Shown here piece by piece: positions 15,865 to 24,945 of a DNA stretch of 34,105 nucleotides. Positions within the stretch are counted from its first letter, which is position 1. Each line of letters starts with the position of its first letter. Under the pieces are notes generated by a model. The model did not search any database. It saw only the letters and a program-made list of their open reading frames with translations, and had not been told where the DNA came from. The position numbers and the translations under genes were made by a program. Source of the DNA: an uncultured Alphaproteobacteria bacterium (GTDB taxonomy: Bacteria; Pseudomonadota; Alphaproteobacteria; Paracaedibacterales; CAITNM01); NCBI GenBank assembly GCA_903874955.1, contig CAIQTY010000023.1, positions 1 to 34,105 of the forward strand. The letters are read 5' to 3'.

Positions 15865-17412
15865 ATGAGTAAGTCAGACAATCCAACGCCAGAGTTTACG
15901 GGACTACGTGCCCAGCTTTGGCCAATACATAACTACGAGCTAAAAAAATTCATCCCACTAGGCATTATCATGTTTTGCCTACTGTTCAACTATACCGTCC
16001 TTCGTGACACAAAAGATTCGTTAGTAGTGAATTCCGCAGGAGCGGGCGCTATTACCTTTTTAAAATCTTATTGTGTTACCCCTGCTGCGGTTTTATTTGT
16101 TATTTTGTATGCAAAATTAACAAATGCATTGAGTCGGGAAAATGTATTTTATGCAGTTGTAACGCCTTTCATCGTTTTCTTTGCGGCTTTTGGATTCTTA
16201 ATTTATCCAAACTTGCATTTATTACACCCTTCACAAGAAGCTGTACAAGCATTGCACGCTGCGTACCCTGCTCTAGGTGGATTTATTGACATCTATGCTT
16301 ATTGGGCATTCTCTTTATTCTATGTTCTCTCCGAAATTTGGGGAAGCGCGATGATCGCACTCATGTTCTGGCAATTCGCCAACCATGTGGTTCGACTGCG
16401 TGAATCAAAGCGTTTTTATGGATTATTTGCCGTTATTGGTAATGCTGCACTTGTTGTTTCAGGTCCAACCGTTATGTTCTGTTCTGAAAACATCAAACAC
16501 ATGGTTTCTCCGGGTACTGATGCATGGCAAATCACGCTATACCTTCTGATGTCCGCAGTTGTAGTAATGGGATTGATTGCTATGTACGTTTATCGTTGGA
16601 TGCATACAGAAGTTTTAACGAATAAAGTGTACTTCAATCCAGAAGAAGAAGGCGGACCAAAGAAAAAGAAAAAAGAAAAACCTGGCCTTGCTGAAAGCTT
16701 TAAGATTATTCTTAAGTCACCAGAACTTGGTTTGATTGCCCTATTGATTATGGCTTATGGAGTCACTATCAACCTGGTTGAAGTTCAATGGAAAAATCAA
16801 TTGAAGCTATTTTGTTCAGGTGACAAGGGACTCTTTAACTACTATATGGGTATCCTATCGACTTCCACCGGTATTTTCACCATTCTTTTTGGCTTAACTG
16901 TTGGTTCTAACATTTTGCGCAAAGTAAGTTGGGCGAAAGCTGCGATGATCACACCTTTAGTGATTTTAGTAGCTGGCGGAGCATTCTTCTGTTTAATCCT
17001 TGCGGAAGGTTTAATGGAACCAATTCTTCAAATCTTTAGCACCCATGCGGTTGCAGCAGCGATGTTTATTGGTTTGGGAATTGTGGTGATTTCAAAAGCT
17101 ATTAAATATATCTTGTTCGACCCAACAAAAGAAATGGCCTACATTCCTTTAGATGACGAACTAAAAACCAAAGGTAAGGCAGCGGTTGACGTTATCGGTG
17201 GACGAGCTGGTAAAGCTGGAGGAGCACTAGTTCAAAGCTGGCTGTTAATTGCTTTTGCTACGAAAGATGTTGTATCTATTGCACCAGTTACATTCGTAGT
17301 ATTTGCTGTTATCGCTGTAGCTTGGCTATATGCAGTAAAAGCACTTTCGGTTAAAGTTACTGCTGCCACAGCTAAGAAAAAGCTAGAGCAAGAATCTATT
17401 GCAGTTTCATAG
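15865..17412 (+). CDS. tlc: ATP/ADP translocase, TLC-family nucleotide transporter
   Basis: 515 residues with about 11-12 membrane segments and the family's typical start: FIPLGIIMFCLLFNYTVLRDTKDSLVV, seen in consecutive stretches. Later hallmarks include WGSAMIALMFWQFANHVV and ESKRFYGLFAVIGNAAL. A Lys-rich loop (KKKKKEK, about residue 268-274) separates the halves, as in other members. These carriers exchange host ATP for bacterial ADP, or import other nucleotides, across the inner membrane and are found in obligate intracellular bacteria and plastids. Which nucleotide this copy carries cannot be told from sequence by eye. The start has TAAGG 9 bases upstream. A strong terminator follows, so it is probably a single-gene transcript. 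Its base use is less AT-rich than its neighbours, consistent with high expression. Confidence 0.93.
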   Translation: MSKSDNPTPEFTGLRAQLWPIHNYELKKFIPLGIIMFCLLFNYTVLRDTKDSLVVNSAGAGAITFLKSYCVTPAAVLFVILYAKLTNALSRENVFYAVVTPFIVFFAAFGFLIYPNLHLLHPSQEAVQALHAAYPALGGFIDIYAYWAFSLFYVLSEIWGSAMIALMFWQFANHVVRLRESKRFYGLFAVIGNAALVVSGPTVMFCSENIKHMVSPGTDAWQITLYLLMSAVVVMGLIAMYVYRWMHTEVLTNKVYFNPEEEGGPKKKKKEKPGLAESFKIILKSPELGLIALLIMAYGVTINLVEVQWKNQLKLFCSGDKGLFNYYMGILSTSTGIFTILFGLTVGSNILRKVSWAKAAMITPLVILVAGGAFFCLILAEGLMEPILQIFSTHAVAAAMFIGLGIVVISKAIKYILFDPTKEMAYIPLDDELKTKGKAAVDVIGGRAGKAGGALVQSWLLIAFATKDVVSIAPVTFVVFAVIAVAWLYAVKALSVKVTAATAKKKLEQESIAVS

Positions 17413-17443
17413 CTGTTAAAATATTATTATTTAGCTACTATAG

Positions 17444-17468
17444 GGGGTGCTAATGCACCCCTTTTTTT
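17444..17468 (+). terminator. Rho-independent terminator after the ATP/ADP translocase gene
   Basis: A perfect stem GGGGTGC/GCACCCC (17444-17450, 17455-17461) with a TAAT loop is followed by seven T (17462-17468). The ATG of the next gene begins at the very next base. Confidence 0.93.
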
Positions 17469-20462
17469 ATGAAATTAGATTACGACGATTTATATTCCCA
17501 TCACGGGCTAAGCAGTTTACATGAACGATTTTTACAGTTTGTAAAAAGTGAAGACATTGAATTGTATCAAGCCATTACCTTAAAAAGCTCTTGTGATAAG
17601 GTCCTTATCAAGGCGGCAGAATACCTTGAAGAATTTTTGAAAATAGAATTTAATCTTCAAACTTCTCTATCCCTGTTGTATCAAAATGTTTCTGATCAAA
17701 GTCTGATCGCCTATGCTAAACGCCAGTTTGTTCAGCGCTATGCGTTAAAAATTTTTCCTAAACCTGAAAATGAATGGGAAGACCTACACAATTTTGAAAG
17801 CTCCACAGCTTTTGCTCGGAGCGCTATAGACGCTCTAGAATATTCAAAGCCCGGATTAGATAATTTAGCAAAATATGCTACATGGGCTGTGCTTACACCA
17901 CAGGGTCAGGAAAAGCACAAAGCGGATGATTTGTTTCAGCCCCCTCGAAAAACTGATCCTACTTTTGTGCTTCAACGCGTTAAGAAAATTGACGATAGTT
18001 TTGTTACAACAAACCCGCGTAAGCGCGAGGGGTTTGCTCTAACTGACCATGGGTTTTCAAATGCAAAGGCATCTGATCATGCGCACTACTGCATTTTGTG
18101 CCACAATCAAGGCAAAGATAGCTGCCGAAGAGGAATAGCGAAAGAATCCAAAAAATCAGGTTGCCCTTTGGATCAAAAAATTTCCCAAATGCATGATCTC
18201 AAACGCCTGGAATTAAACATCGCAGCCCTTGCCGTCATCATGATTGATAACCCTATGGTTGCAGCAACAGGTCACCGTATTTGTAATGATTGCATGAAGG
18301 CTTGTATTTTTCAAAAACAAACGCCGGTGAATACCCCTGGTGTTGAAAGCAATATTTTAAATTCTGTGCTTAACCTTCCATTTGGTTTTGAAATTTATAG
18401 TCTATTTACCCGATGGAATCCCCTCAATTTTGACCAACCTTTACCTCGAGAGAATACAAATCGAATGGTGTTGGTCGTAGGGCTTGGCCCAGCTGGGTTT
18501 AGCTTAGCCCATTATCTTAGTCGTGATGGCCATAATGTCATTGGTATTGATGGTGCAAAGCTCGAACCGTTACCAGCTGAACTTCTTAAACCAAAACTTA
18601 TTAAAGATGTTAACACCCTTTATGAAGAACTTGATGAACGTATTCAAAGTGGTTTCGGAGGCGTTGCCGAATACGGTATTACGGTGCGATGGAATAAAAA
18701 TTATTTAAAAATTATAAGGCTTATTTTAGAAAGAAGACCTACCATTAAGCTTTTTGGATCTACAAGATTTGGCAGTCAAATTCATCAGGGGAATTACCAA
18801 CAACTTGGCATTGATGCTGTTGCTATGTGCACTGGTGCCGGCGCACCAAAATTGCCTAATATCAAAGGCGTTTTAACGCCGGGTGTTAGGCTTGCAAGCG
18901 ACTTTCTGATGGCGCTTCAGTTAACAGGAGCGTCAAAAGAAGATTCGTTGGCAAATCTGCAAATCTTGGGTCCGATCCTTGTTATTGGTGGAGGGCTCAC
19001 GGCTATCGACACCGCTACCGAAGCTAAAGCTTATTACAAAATTCAGCGGCAAAAATTTAGAACTCGCTATGATGAACTTCTTAAAATATACCCGGAGGAA
19101 GAGATCAAAAAGTGGTGGACGGCCCAAGATCACAATGATTTTGATCAGCTCCTGAGTAATGATGAAGCCGATGTGAAAATTATATACCGTAGCGATATCG
19201 CTGACGCTCCAAGTTATACCCTAAACCACGAAGAAATTGAAAAAGCCTTAGAAGAGGGTATTATTTTCCAGCACAATTGCATACCCCTTCGCGTTGAAAA
19301 GGATGATGCAGTTTATGTAAAAGGCCTATGGGTGGATCGAAGTGGCAGAGAAGAATTCATACCAGCACGCACCATCATCATGGCTGTTGGAACGCACCAT
19401 GAACCACTGAATGATAAATATTTCATGTTTGGTGATGCAAATCCTGCTTATGCAGGCAGCGTGGTTAAAGCCATAGCAAGTGCAAAATATGGCTACAAAG
19501 CGATTAGTGAATTTTTGAAGACTCAAGCTCAAATTGAGGTCAAACCACAAAAACTGCAATTAACTGCGACAGTTCTATCAACTCTAAGGTTAACCCCAAA
19601 CCTTATAGAACTTAAAATCCATGCTCCCCTCGCAGCTGACGCATTTCAGCCGGGTCAGTTTTACCGATTGCAAAATTTTGAAACCACTGCTCCTTACAAA
19701 AACGGGACACGCCTATGCATGGAGGCTATAGCCCTTACGCCGGTTATAGTTGATAAGCAAACCGAAATCATTACATTCGTAATTGTTGAAATCGGCGCAT
19801 CGTCAATGCTGGTGCAGCATTTACAGCAAGGTGAGATTGTTAGCCTGATGGGACCGACCGGAACACCCGCTGATTTACCCAAAAATCAAAACGTACTCCT
19901 CATCGGTGGCGGTCACTTTAACCTGGCGCTTGTTCATCTCGGCCTTGCTTTGAAAGAACAAGGAAATACAGTTCATTGGATTGCAGGCTATCGTACCCCT
20001 TGTGACAGAACCTATATTGAAGAAATTGAATCCGCCGCCCATAAAGTTTATTGGTATTATACAGATGATATTTCGTCTGGATTACAAGGCAATACAATAG
20101 ATGGATTAAAGCACTTGGGTGACCAAAACATTCTTCAAACCATCGACTGGTTATTCGTCATGGGATCAACGCCTATGCAAAAATCTATTGCCAATGAGCT
20201 TAGGGGAAATCTCAAAAATTTGCTAAAACTTGATATCAGATCAATCGCAAATATCAACATCCCTATGCAATGCATGATGCAGGGTATTTGCGGACAATGT
20301 GTCATTGCCAGTGAACAAGGCCCACAATTTTGTTGTAAAGTTCAAGATTGGTCCATTGATTCTATGCCGTTTGATGATTTATTAGGCAGATCAAAACAAA
20401 ATAGCCTCATGGAAAAGGTTTCTCGCATGTGGGTTGATCGTTGCTTAAAGTCTATCTCGTAG
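17469..20462 (+). CDS. Large iron-sulfur flavoprotein, fused NfnB/GltD-like and NfnA/PyrK-like oxidoreductase
   Basis: 997 residues in four parts. Residues 1-150 are helical and unassigned. Residues about 205-290 hold a Cys-rich Fe-S section (C208, C211, C219, C232; C272, C275, C279), like the N-terminus of GltD and dihydropyrimidine dehydrogenase. Residues about 330-690 form an FAD/NAD(P)H reductase with VGLGPAG (337-343) and IGGGLTAID (506-514). Residues about 695-990 form a PyrK-like ferredoxin-reductase unit with PGQFYRL, MGPTGTPADLP, LIGGGHFNLA (811-820) and a [2Fe-2S] cluster site (C935, C941, C944, C955/C956). In Nfn enzymes the two units are separate subunits coupling NADH, NADPH and ferredoxin; a similar role is inferred. 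The ATG directly abuts a terminator and lacks a Shine-Dalgarno. Its end overlaps the convergent SDR gene by 18 bp. Confidence 0.78.
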   Translation: MKLDYDDLYSHHGLSSLHERFLQFVKSEDIELYQAITLKSSCDKVLIKAAEYLEEFLKIEFNLQTSLSLLYQNVSDQSLIAYAKRQFVQRYALKIFPKPENEWEDLHNFESSTAFARSAIDALEYSKPGLDNLAKYATWAVLTPQGQEKHKADDLFQPPRKTDPTFVLQRVKKIDDSFVTTNPRKREGFALTDHGFSNAKASDHAHYCILCHNQGKDSCRRGIAKESKKSGCPLDQKISQMHDLKRLELNIAALAVIMIDNPMVAATGHRICNDCMKACIFQKQTPVNTPGVESNILNSVLNLPFGFEIYSLFTRWNPLNFDQPLPRENTNRMVLVVGLGPAGFSLAHYLSRDGHNVIGIDGAKLEPLPAELLKPKLIKDVNTLYEELDERIQSGFGGVAEYGITVRWNKNYLKIIRLILERRPTIKLFGSTRFGSQIHQGNYQQLGIDAVAMCTGAGAPKLPNIKGVLTPGVRLASDFLMALQLTGASKEDSLANLQILGPILVIGGGLTAIDTATEAKAYYKIQRQKFRTRYDELLKIYPEEEIKKWWTAQDHNDFDQLLSNDEADVKIIYRSDIADAPSYTLNHEEIEKALEEGIIFQHNCIPLRVEKDDAVYVKGLWVDRSGREEFIPARTIIMAVGTHHEPLNDKYFMFGDANPAYAGSVVKAIASAKYGYKAISEFLKTQAQIEVKPQKLQLTATVLSTLRLTPNLIELKIHAPLAADAFQPGQFYRLQNFETTAPYKNGTRLCMEAIALTPVIVDKQTEIITFVIVEIGASSMLVQHLQQGEIVSLMGPTGTPADLPKNQNVLLIGGGHFNLALVHLGLALKEQGNTVHWIAGYRTPCDRTYIEEIESAAHKVYWYYTDDISSGLQGNTIDGLKHLGDQNILQTIDWLFVMGSTPMQKSIANELRGNLKNLLKLDIRSIANINIPMQCMMQGICGQCVIASEQGPQFCCKVQDWSIDSMPFDDLLGRSKQNSLMEKVSRMWVDRCLKSIS

Positions 20463-21197
20463 AAGACTGCCGAGCATTTTAAAATAGAGTTGATAAGGTA
20501 ACTTACTAATCAGCTTTAACGTATTTGCAAACGCAAAGGGAAATCTAGATTCAAAGGAATTGCGGTTCATGGCCTTTAGAATATATTTTGCAGCATCTTC
20601 TGCGCTTATGATCGATGGCATCGAAAAATTATTTAAATCAGTAAGGCGTGTTTTTACAAATCCCGGATTTATAACCTGGACTTTAATCCCATATTGAGCT
20701 AATTCACAACGCAAATTTTCCCCAAAGTGAATTAAGCCAGATTTGCTAGCCCCATAACCTATACTGTTAGGCAAACCTCTATAGCCAGCAATGCTACCAA
20801 TTAGAACAATATGTCCAGCTTTTTTATTGATAAATTCTGGGATGGGTTTTTTCAGTACTCTTATAGCACCACTCAAATTGACATCGATCATCTTTTCAAT
20901 TTCTTGGATATCAATATTTTTAGAAGACATCGGTTTGTAGTAACCGGCGCAGTAAATGATTGTATCAACTGCGTTGCCAGTACTTTTTATAGACTCCCAA
21001 GCTTTTGCAACAGATGAATTATCACTAACATCAAGAACAATGCTTTGGTTTTTTGATTGAATTTGGGTGGACAATTCGGCAAGGCGTTCTTCACTTCGGG
21101 CGGAGAGAATCAGAAAATTATTTTCATCTTTTCCAAGCTCTATAGCAAGTGCCCTTCCTATTCCCTCGCTTGCACCAACTAGCCAAATTGTTTTCAT
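20445..21197 (-). CDS. Short-chain dehydrogenase/reductase (SDR)
   Basis: 250 residues of the classical SDR type. The cofactor motif is GASEGIG (8-14), with CAG at 83-85 in place of NAG. The catalytic set is S135 (LIGSIAGYRG), Y148 and K152 (YGASK), followed by INPGFVKTRLTD. The substrate is unknown. It is the last gene of the six-gene minus-strand operon and overlaps the DUF3833 gene by 4 bp. Homologous SDRs often accompany the FAD-oxidoreductase/DUF1365/Cfa cluster in other proteobacteria, so a lipid-linked or fatty-acyl substrate is plausible (inference). Confidence 0.85.
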   Translation of the reverse strand: MKTIWLVGASEGIGRALAIELGKDENNFLILSARSEERLAELSTQIQSKNQSIVLDVSDNSSVAKAWESIKSTGNAVDTIIYCAGYYKPMSSKNIDIQEIEKMIDVNLSGAIRVLKKPIPEFINKKAGHIVLIGSIAGYRGLPNSIGYGASKSGLIHFGENLRCELAQYGIKVQVINPGFVKTRLTDLNNFSMPSIISAEDAAKYILKAMNRNSFESRFPFAFANTLKLISKLPYQLYFKMLGSLLRDRL

Positions 21198-21730
21198 GAT
21201 TTCTTTTTCATGAATAGCACAATTTCACCAACTTTGAATCCAAATTTTTTCATTGTGGTTCTATTTAAGATGAGATTTTCCTCTATTAGGTACATCCAAT
21301 CATCCATGTTCAAATCGAGTGTTGAATCCTTATAAGGAATTCGCAGGGTGTAGTGTAAATTAACCGCATTACCATTTTGAGTGCCATCAGCATCGCCGAT
21401 AACGTCCTTTGCTTTACCAATAAATAACTGTTCATTAGAGAAAACAATGTCCCAGATACGCTCGGTTTTTTCTCCGTCATCAAATTCGAACCATTCTTGT
21501 AAAACACCTTTATCAGGAGTTTGCCAAGTCCCAATAATTTTTACTGAGAAGCTTCTTGTTTGCTGTCCTTTGTAATCAAAAACGGCTCCCCAACCTTCGA
21601 TATCTCCTTTGAAAAAATTACGAAGATCAACCTTAGTTTTTCGATCACCGTAGGCTTCTATTGTATTGTTTGTGCATCCAGGGATTAGAATACAAAAAAT
21701 TCCAATGATAAATGTTTTGATTTTTTTCAT
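21194..21730 (-). CDS. DUF3833 family lipoprotein
   Basis: 178 residues from ATG 21730-21728, which has AGGAG well placed upstream. An alternative longer start at 21790 would run into the MFS gene. The N-terminus MKKIKTFIIGIFCILIPGC is a lipoprotein signal with lipobox IPGC. The body has the DUF3833 features: DLRNFFKGDIEGWGAVFDYKG, TWQTPDKGVLQEWFEFDDGE in separate stretches, then NLHYTLRIPY and LDLNMDDWMYLIEE. The fold is predicted lipocalin-like in this family, and the function is unknown. It overlaps both neighbours by 4 bp (ATGA), indicating translational coupling within the operon. Confidence 0.82.
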   Translation of the reverse strand: MKKIKTFIIGIFCILIPGCTNNTIEAYGDRKTKVDLRNFFKGDIEGWGAVFDYKGQQTRSFSVKIIGTWQTPDKGVLQEWFEFDDGEKTERIWDIVFSNEQLFIGKAKDVIGDADGTQNGNAVNLHYTLRIPYKDSTLDLNMDDWMYLIEENLILNRTTMKKFGFKVGEIVLFMKKKS

Positions 21731-23004
21731 GGGGTAGCTCCTTTTAAAATTTTTGAACGTATTGAAAAAACGATAGCTATAGAAATGCATTTAATGATTA
21801 AAGGAATGATTGCATAAAAAAAAGAAATTTTAAAACCTAAAGGAATTGTATGTAAATACTTCTCACTGTTTGATACTAAAGGCAAAAATATTCCTGCGGC
21901 TACAGCTAGACTAATTTTTGTACAACTTGCCCAAAGACCGAAAAAAGTATTAGCAAAAGCAGAGTGGTCTTCGAGTGCTTCTGCAGCAAGAGCGGGAAGT
22001 ATAACAACTTCGCCCCCCAAACCAATGCCCGATAAAACACAAATTCCATAAAAAAAATAACTGTTTTCAGCATTCAGAAAATACGTAAAAGAAAAACCTA
22101 TAGCTGAAATACTCATCATTCCAAAGAGCGCATATAGCTTATTAACATTTTTAAAAAATACTGAAAACAAGACCGCGCTGATCGATGCACAAAGAAGATA
22201 AAGGATCAAAAAAAATGAGGTCGATGGTTTAGCTTTTAGAGTTTCATCGACATAAAAACTAAACAGGTTAGAGGTTATGCCCACTGGCAGAGAGTTAATG
22301 AAAAACAAAACAATTAGGCTGGTCATCGATTTGTTTTTAAAAACATACTTCAAATTATCGATATAATTTTTAACGGTATGATTTTCTAAAACCGGTTTTT
22401 TGTTTATAGAGAATGTCGGTAAAAAGAAAAGTGCTACGAAAACAAATACTCCAAAACAAATCCCATAAAGCATAAATGCAGTTATTTCCGAGTTTAAAAA
22501 CATGATAAAAATTGATGGTAATACTGCAGCGGTTATCATGCCGAGAAAAGAAAAAAATTCTCTAAAAGAAGAAATTTTTATTCTTAGTGAATTAGAATGA
22601 GCAAGCCCCAAACCTAAGCTATAGAAATTTATGTATAACAGACTAAAAAATATATACACAAAGAACGTGCAGATGGCGAACCAGCACAGAGTGATGGTTT
22701 CTGATTCAACTTTAGGCACATAAAAATACCCATTAAAAAATATAACAAGTCCAATGCTGAAAATGATAAAGAATTTTTTGCGGGTTAAGCCGAATTTGTC
22801 GGAAGCGATGCCCAATAGAGGATCTAAAAATGCATCAAACATTCTTGATGCAAACAGAATAATACCTATTGAGGAAAGCGATATTCCAAAATAATCGTGG
22901 TAGAATTTGGGCAAATGTATGTATAAAGGCAGCCCCAAAAAAGCCAAAGGAAAGGCGAACATACCATATGAAGCCAGACCTGAATTAAGCTTATTTTGGT
23001 TCAC
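21727..23004 (-). CDS. MFS transporter (GPH/MelB-like)
   Basis: 425 residues with about 12 membrane segments. The early motif FASRMFDAFLDPLLGIASDKFGLTRKKF, seen in parts, is the GPH-type signature (R-x-x-D-A-x-x-D-P-x-x-G-x-x-x-D). Substrate unknown. It lies 9 bp after the methyltransferase gene and overlaps the DUF3833 gene by 4 bp. Such MFS proteins recur within this lipid operon type, so export or flipping of a lipid or precursor is possible (inference). Confidence 0.82.
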   Translation of the reverse strand: MNQNKLNSGLASYGMFAFPLAFLGLPLYIHLPKFYHDYFGISLSSIGIILFASRMFDAFLDPLLGIASDKFGLTRKKFFIIFSIGLVIFFNGYFYVPKVESETITLCWFAICTFFVYIFFSLLYINFYSLGLGLAHSNSLRIKISSFREFFSFLGMITAAVLPSIFIMFLNSEITAFMLYGICFGVFVFVALFFLPTFSINKKPVLENHTVKNYIDNLKYVFKNKSMTSLIVLFFINSLPVGITSNLFSFYVDETLKAKPSTSFFLILYLLCASISAVLFSVFFKNVNKLYALFGMMSISAIGFSFTYFLNAENSYFFYGICVLSGIGLGGEVVILPALAAEALEDHSAFANTFFGLWASCTKISLAVAAGIFLPLVSNSEKYLHTIPLGFKISFFYAIIPLIIKCISIAIVFSIRSKILKGATP

Positions 23005-23013
23005 TGTGATTTG

Positions 23014-24168
23014 CTAGTTATTGATAATTTCTATCTGCGCCACATTTGTTCTTTTTGAGTCAAAACCTGCAATGCAAATGCTCAAATAAAAATCCCATGC
23101 CCTTAAAAACGTAATAGGATAATTCATTGCCATAAGGCTCTCTTTGGCAGCCATAAAATTCTCTCTCCACTGTCTTAAAGTCCAAGCATAATCATGGCCA
23201 AATTCAAATATAGTTCCCACGTCCATTTTAGCTTTGTTTACACCAGAGCAAAAAATACCCTTCGATGGAAGCATGCCACCTGGAAAAATGTGGTGTCTGA
23301 TATAATCACTGCTTTTTCTGTATTGGCTAAAAACATCATCGGCAATCATGATCGTTTGAACAATGGCTTTTCCACCTTTTACTAGAGATTTTTTCACTGT
23401 CTCAAAATATGTAGACCAGTATTTTTCACCGACTGCTTCAAACATTTCAATTGAAACAACCCTATCGTATTTTGAATCTACTTCTCGGTAGTCTTTAATA
23501 AGGATTTCGGCTTTATCACTTAATCGTTGCTTTGCAAAATTATACTGACTATCAGAAATTGTAATACCAGTGATCTTTGCGCCTACTTTGGATGCCTGAT
23601 CAGCAAATCCACCCCATCCACAACCAATTTCTAGAACGCTTTTACCTTCTAAAGAGAGCGCTTCAATGATGCGATTGTACTTATTGAGCTGAGCTTGTTC
23701 TAAATTATCACTATCATCCTTTCTAATTGCAGATGAATAGGTCATTGAAGGATCAAGCCACAAACTATAAAAATCATTACCGATGTCATAATGGGCAAAA
23801 ATATTTTTGCGGCTACCATATTTTGTATTGATACGTACAAATTGGTTGTAAAAATAAAAGACCATTTTATTAAAAAAATTAGCGTTCCCTGAATTTCTAA
23901 TGAAATCCAAATTCAAACTACAATAAGTCAGGAAATCAGCTAAATTTGTGCTCTCCCATAAACCCATATGGTAGGCTTCACCAAGGCCAATATCTCCCCG
24001 TTTAGCAATGAGATCAACTGTAAGCCAATCCTTAATAATAAAATCACAGCATATGCCGCCTTTTGATCCCTTAAAAAGTAAATCATCTCCTTCCGGTGTA
24101 TGAACTACCATTTGACCTATATCAGCTTTTTCAAAAGTTTTTTTTAAAATATCGCGTTGATTTTTCAT
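23014..24168 (-). CDS. cfa: Cyclopropane-fatty-acyl-phospholipid synthase-like SAM methyltransferase
   Basis: 384 residues, the size of E. coli Cfa. Motifs include HYDIGNDFY (126-134), the SAM-binding EIGCGWGG (180-187), IEMFEAVGEKYWS (catalytic Glu region, about 240-252), HHIFPGGMLPS (about 292-302) and a C-terminal Cys in LSICIAGF. The family transfers a methylene from S-adenosylmethionine to an unsaturated acyl chain in membrane phospholipid. Because it sits with DUF1365 and an FAD oxidoreductase, it may belong to the branch that makes other methylated or furan fatty acids instead of simple cyclopropanes. This cannot be settled by eye. It lies 12 bp after the DUF1365 gene. Confidence 0.9.
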   Translation of the reverse strand: MKNQRDILKKTFEKADIGQMVVHTPEGDDLLFKGSKGGICCDFIIKDWLTVDLIAKRGDIGLGEAYHMGLWESTNLADFLTYCSLNLDFIRNSGNANFFNKMVFYFYNQFVRINTKYGSRKNIFAHYDIGNDFYSLWLDPSMTYSSAIRKDDSDNLEQAQLNKYNRIIEALSLEGKSVLEIGCGWGGFADQASKVGAKITGITISDSQYNFAKQRLSDKAEILIKDYREVDSKYDRVVSIEMFEAVGEKYWSTYFETVKKSLVKGGKAIVQTIMIADDVFSQYRKSSDYIRHHIFPGGMLPSKGIFCSGVNKAKMDVGTIFEFGHDYAWTLRQWRENFMAAKESLMAMNYPITFLRAWDFYLSICIAGFDSKRTNVAQIEIINN

Positions 24169-24180
24169 GATTTTAATCTC

Positions 24181-24945
24181 TTAGGTTAGATCTTGGGTTG
24201 GTTTAGCTGGTTTTTTGAAGTACTGAACTTTTTTAATCCACAATCGGAATGCATGGTAATGTATAAGGATTATAACCTTAAATAACATTATTGGTAGCTT
24301 GATAATGTACTTTGCTAAGTACTTGTCTATTAGGGCATTTTTATTGGCCCTGATTGAAGTGGAAATTAAAATAGAATCATCTTTGTAGTAATTAATATCT
24401 ATATCAATTTTTTGAGATTCTATATTAAACCGAAATTCGTAATACCCTTCAACTTCGCAAAACGGAGAAACATGAAAAATTTTATCTTTTGATATCCGAG
24501 TATTTTTTTTTATTGGTTCTAGATTTTTTTGAAAACACACATATGCATGCCGTTCACCAAACGTGTTATTAACCTCAACCAACACAGAAAAAAGATCACC
24601 TGTTTTGTTAAAGCACAACCAAAAACTTACCGGATTAAAAGCATATCCCAAAATTTTTGGCATGGTTAAAAAAACAATCTCTTCAATGCTTTGAGGATTT
24701 ATTTCGAATTTTTCTAAGGTTTTTTTGACGTAAGTCTTAGGATCTTCGAATAATTCAAATCCGTAATTTTTCCAAAACAAACTAAAAATATTAAAGCGAT
24801 TAATTGAAAATAATTTTGATTTAAGACATTCGATGTCTTTTAAATTAAGGGCTATGTAAAGCACCTTATGGGAAAAATCATGCACGGCAGGCGTATGCCT
24901 TTTATGGTAAACAGTTGTATCCAAAACACCAGAATCAGTTACCAT
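24181..24945 (-). CDS. DUF1365 protein
   Basis: 254 residues with the typical DUF1365 pattern: VYHKRHTPAVHDFSHKVLYI near the start, LGYAFNPVSFWLCF in the middle, then EVNNTFGERHAYVCF and HVSPFCEVEGYYEF. A C-terminal hydrophobic stretch (PIMLFKVIILIHYHAFRLW) may be membrane-associated. Biochemical role unknown; the gene nearly always occurs next to a Cfa-like methyltransferase and an FAD amine-oxidase-like protein, as here. It overlaps the preceding FAD gene by 7 bp. Confidence 0.88.
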   Translation of the reverse strand: MVTDSGVLDTTVYHKRHTPAVHDFSHKVLYIALNLKDIECLKSKLFSINRFNIFSLFWKNYGFELFEDPKTYVKKTLEKFEINPQSIEEIVFLTMPKILGYAFNPVSFWLCFNKTGDLFSVLVEVNNTFGERHAYVCFQKNLEPIKKNTRISKDKIFHVSPFCEVEGYYEFRFNIESQKIDIDINYYKDDSILISTSIRANKNALIDKYLAKYIIKLPIMLFKVIILIHYHAFRLWIKKVQYFKKPAKPTQDLT

